In this document: in pieces, positions 63,198 to 64,000 of the stretch
How the letters are laid out: each line of letters starts with the position of its first letter
How positions within the stretch are numbered: the first letter of the stretch is position 1
Assembly (NCBI RefSeq): GCF_036032445.1
Contig: NZ_CP107932.1
Span: 2,482,501 to 2,546,500 of the forward strand
Length of the DNA stretch: 64,000 nucleotides
Source of the DNA: Nocardia sp. NBC_00416
Lineage (GTDB): Bacteria > Actinomycetota > Actinomycetes > Mycobacteriales > Mycobacteriaceae
Direction of reading: 5' to 3'
Program-made: the position numbers and the translations under genes
The notes under the pieces: generated by a model
What the model saw: only the letters and a program-made list of their open reading frames with translations
Told to the model about the DNA's origin: nothing
Databases searched by the model: none

Positions 63198-63762
63198 CTG
63201 GGAGGTCGTCCTCGCTCGGCACGGCGCCACCGAATGGTCGCACGCCGGGCGATTCTGCGGTCACCGGGACGTCCCGCTGTCGGCGGCGGGACGCACCCAG
63301 GCCGCCGAGCTCGGCCGGGCGTTGCGCTACCCGCAGCCGGAGATCATCCTCAGCAGCGACCTCCGCCGTGCCCGCCAGACCGCCGAGGCCGTCGCCGACG
63401 CCGCCGGGATCGATCCCGGGCAGGTGATCCTCAGCAGGGGTCTGCGGGAGGAGTTCCTCGGGTCATGGGAAGGCCGCACCCGGGCCGAGGTGGCCACTGC
63501 CAGCCCCGATGGCTTCGCCCGCTGGCGATCCGGCGAGATCGGCCCGTTCGACGGCCGTGAGGGACTGGTCCCGGTAGCGCAACGGGCCGTCGCCGTCCTG
63601 CGCGCGCACACCGCGAGGTCGCCCCGGTCCAGCGGGCGGTTGGTGGTGGTCACCCACGCCAACACGATCATGGCGCTCGCCGGATCGCTCGCCGGCATCC
63701 GGCACGAGCAGTGGGCGGATCTGCCCTGTCCCGCCCCGGCGCACGCCATGGTGCTCGGATGA
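63166..63762 (+). CDS. histidine phosphatase-family protein
   Basis: 198 residues from ATG 63166, or GTG 63184; both lie inside the SDR 3' end. RHG (LARHGATEWSHAGRF), the second-half SSDLRRARQTAEAVA, the acidic EEFLGSWEGRT and the late THANT His make a complete phosphoglycerate-mutase-like active site. It would remove or move a phosphate. In the ligase cluster it may clear a phosphorylated by-product or dephosphorylate an intermediate; this is inference. Confidence 0.88.
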   Translation: MCRAAPVAVPDWEVVLARHGATEWSHAGRFCGHRDVPLSAAGRTQAAELGRALRYPQPEIILSSDLRRARQTAEAVADAAGIDPGQVILSRGLREEFLGSWEGRTRAEVATASPDGFARWRSGEIGPFDGREGLVPVAQRAVAVLRAHTARSPRSSGRLVVVTHANTIMALAGSLAGIRHEQWADLPCPAPAHAMVLG

Positions 63763-63775
63763 GGCGGGCGCCGGG

Positions 63776-64000
63776 GTGAGTATCACGACGGACCGGCCGC
63801 AAGGCCCGGCCCGAACGCTGATGTGGGCGGTTCTGGTCACCGCCGTCGGCAACGGGCTCTACCTTGCCGGAGTCGTGCTCTTTCTGACGCGTTCGGTGGG
63901 ACTCAGCGGGACCAGCGTGGGAATCGGGCTGTCCATCGCCGGCCTGCTCGGACTCGGCGCGGGCCCCGCGGTGGGACACCTAGCGGATCGCATCGGCCCA
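63776..64000 (+). CDS. MFS transporter, truncated by the window edge
   Basis: From GTG 63776, 13 bp after the phosphatase stop, 75 codons are visible. TM1 (MWAVLVTAVGNGLYLAGVVLF) and TM2 (GIGLSIAGLLGLGAGPAVGH) are followed by the MFS loop HLADRIG. Same strand and spacing as the genes before it, so it probably exports the cluster product. The rest lies outside. Confidence 0.85.
   Translation, partial: MSITTDRPQGPARTLMWAVLVTAVGNGLYLAGVVLFLTRSVGLSGTSVGIGLSIAGLLGLGAGPAVGHLADRIGP

Noticed and set aside
1..64000. CRISPR arrays, insertion sequences, tRNA or rRNA genes
   Set aside because: No repeat-spacer pattern, transposase-like protein, terminal repeats or structured RNA gene was noticed anywhere in the window.

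Overview
The window is high-GC, densely packed actinobacterial DNA. A secreted mycolyltransferase-type esterase, HisC and HisN homologues of mycobacterial type, DesA3-like desaturase and CdaR/RsbRD-type regulators point to a mycolic-acid-containing member of the Mycobacteriales, most likely Nocardia or a close relative (inference from protein families; no rRNA or tRNA gene is visible). No insertion sequence, prophage or CRISPR array is seen. Most genes lie in operons joined by 4-bp ATGA overlaps.

Layout. 1-12.5 kb holds chromosomal odds and ends: LysR/MFS divergent pair, sterol-desaturase-like hydroxylase, TerD/TerA stress proteins, GNAT, a nitronate-monooxygenase-like enzyme, two luciferase-like flavin monooxygenases, small envelope/stress proteins and a stand-alone hisC. 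12.9-16.3 kb is a probable light/B12 regulon: a CarH/LitR-type MerR regulator lies between a secreted small protein and a phytoene-desaturase-like gene, and both flanking promoters carry the same pair of TGCATC repeats 11 bp apart. 16.3-22.2 kb has membrane proteins, a DUF574-type methyltransferase, a HisN-like protein with eroded catalytic motifs and the mycolyltransferase homologue. 22.3-31.1 kb is an acyl-CoA or steroid/aromatic-type catabolic block (MaoC, amidohydrolase, SDR, MarR, acyl-CoA ligase, MHS transporter, two P450s); two copies of the palindrome GTCAACGGTTGA(C/T) tie the MarR gene, the SDR operon and the ligase into one regulon.

31.4-51.3 kb is a large divergent catabolic island. 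Leftward: polar amino-acid-type ABC importer, CapA-like metallophosphatase, CaiB-type CoA transferase, two subunits of the 2-hydroxyacyl-CoA dehydratase/benzoyl-CoA reductase fold that have lost almost all cluster cysteines, an MFS protein and a PaaX regulator. Rightward: oligopeptide-type ABC importer, MmgE/PrpD protein and a second CapA-like protein. Two more PaaX regulators lie between the operons. The halves look like two entry routes of one undescribed pathway in which an amino-acid- or peptide-like compound is imported, hydrolysed, converted to a CoA ester and dehydrated or isomerised. The substrate cannot be told from the sequence.

51.4-57.9 kb carries two CdaR-type regulators (the first frameshifted), a patatin-like hydrolase and an acyl desaturase. 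58.6-64.0 kb, running off the window edge, is the most striking locus: a 41-codon ORF with a strong ribosome binding site, then a radical SAM enzyme with a Cys-rich C-terminus, two tandem ATP-grasp ligases, an SDR that lacks the YxxxK catalytic pair, a histidine phosphatase and an MFS exporter. It reads as a peptide-derived natural-product (RiPP-like) cluster of a type I do not recognise.
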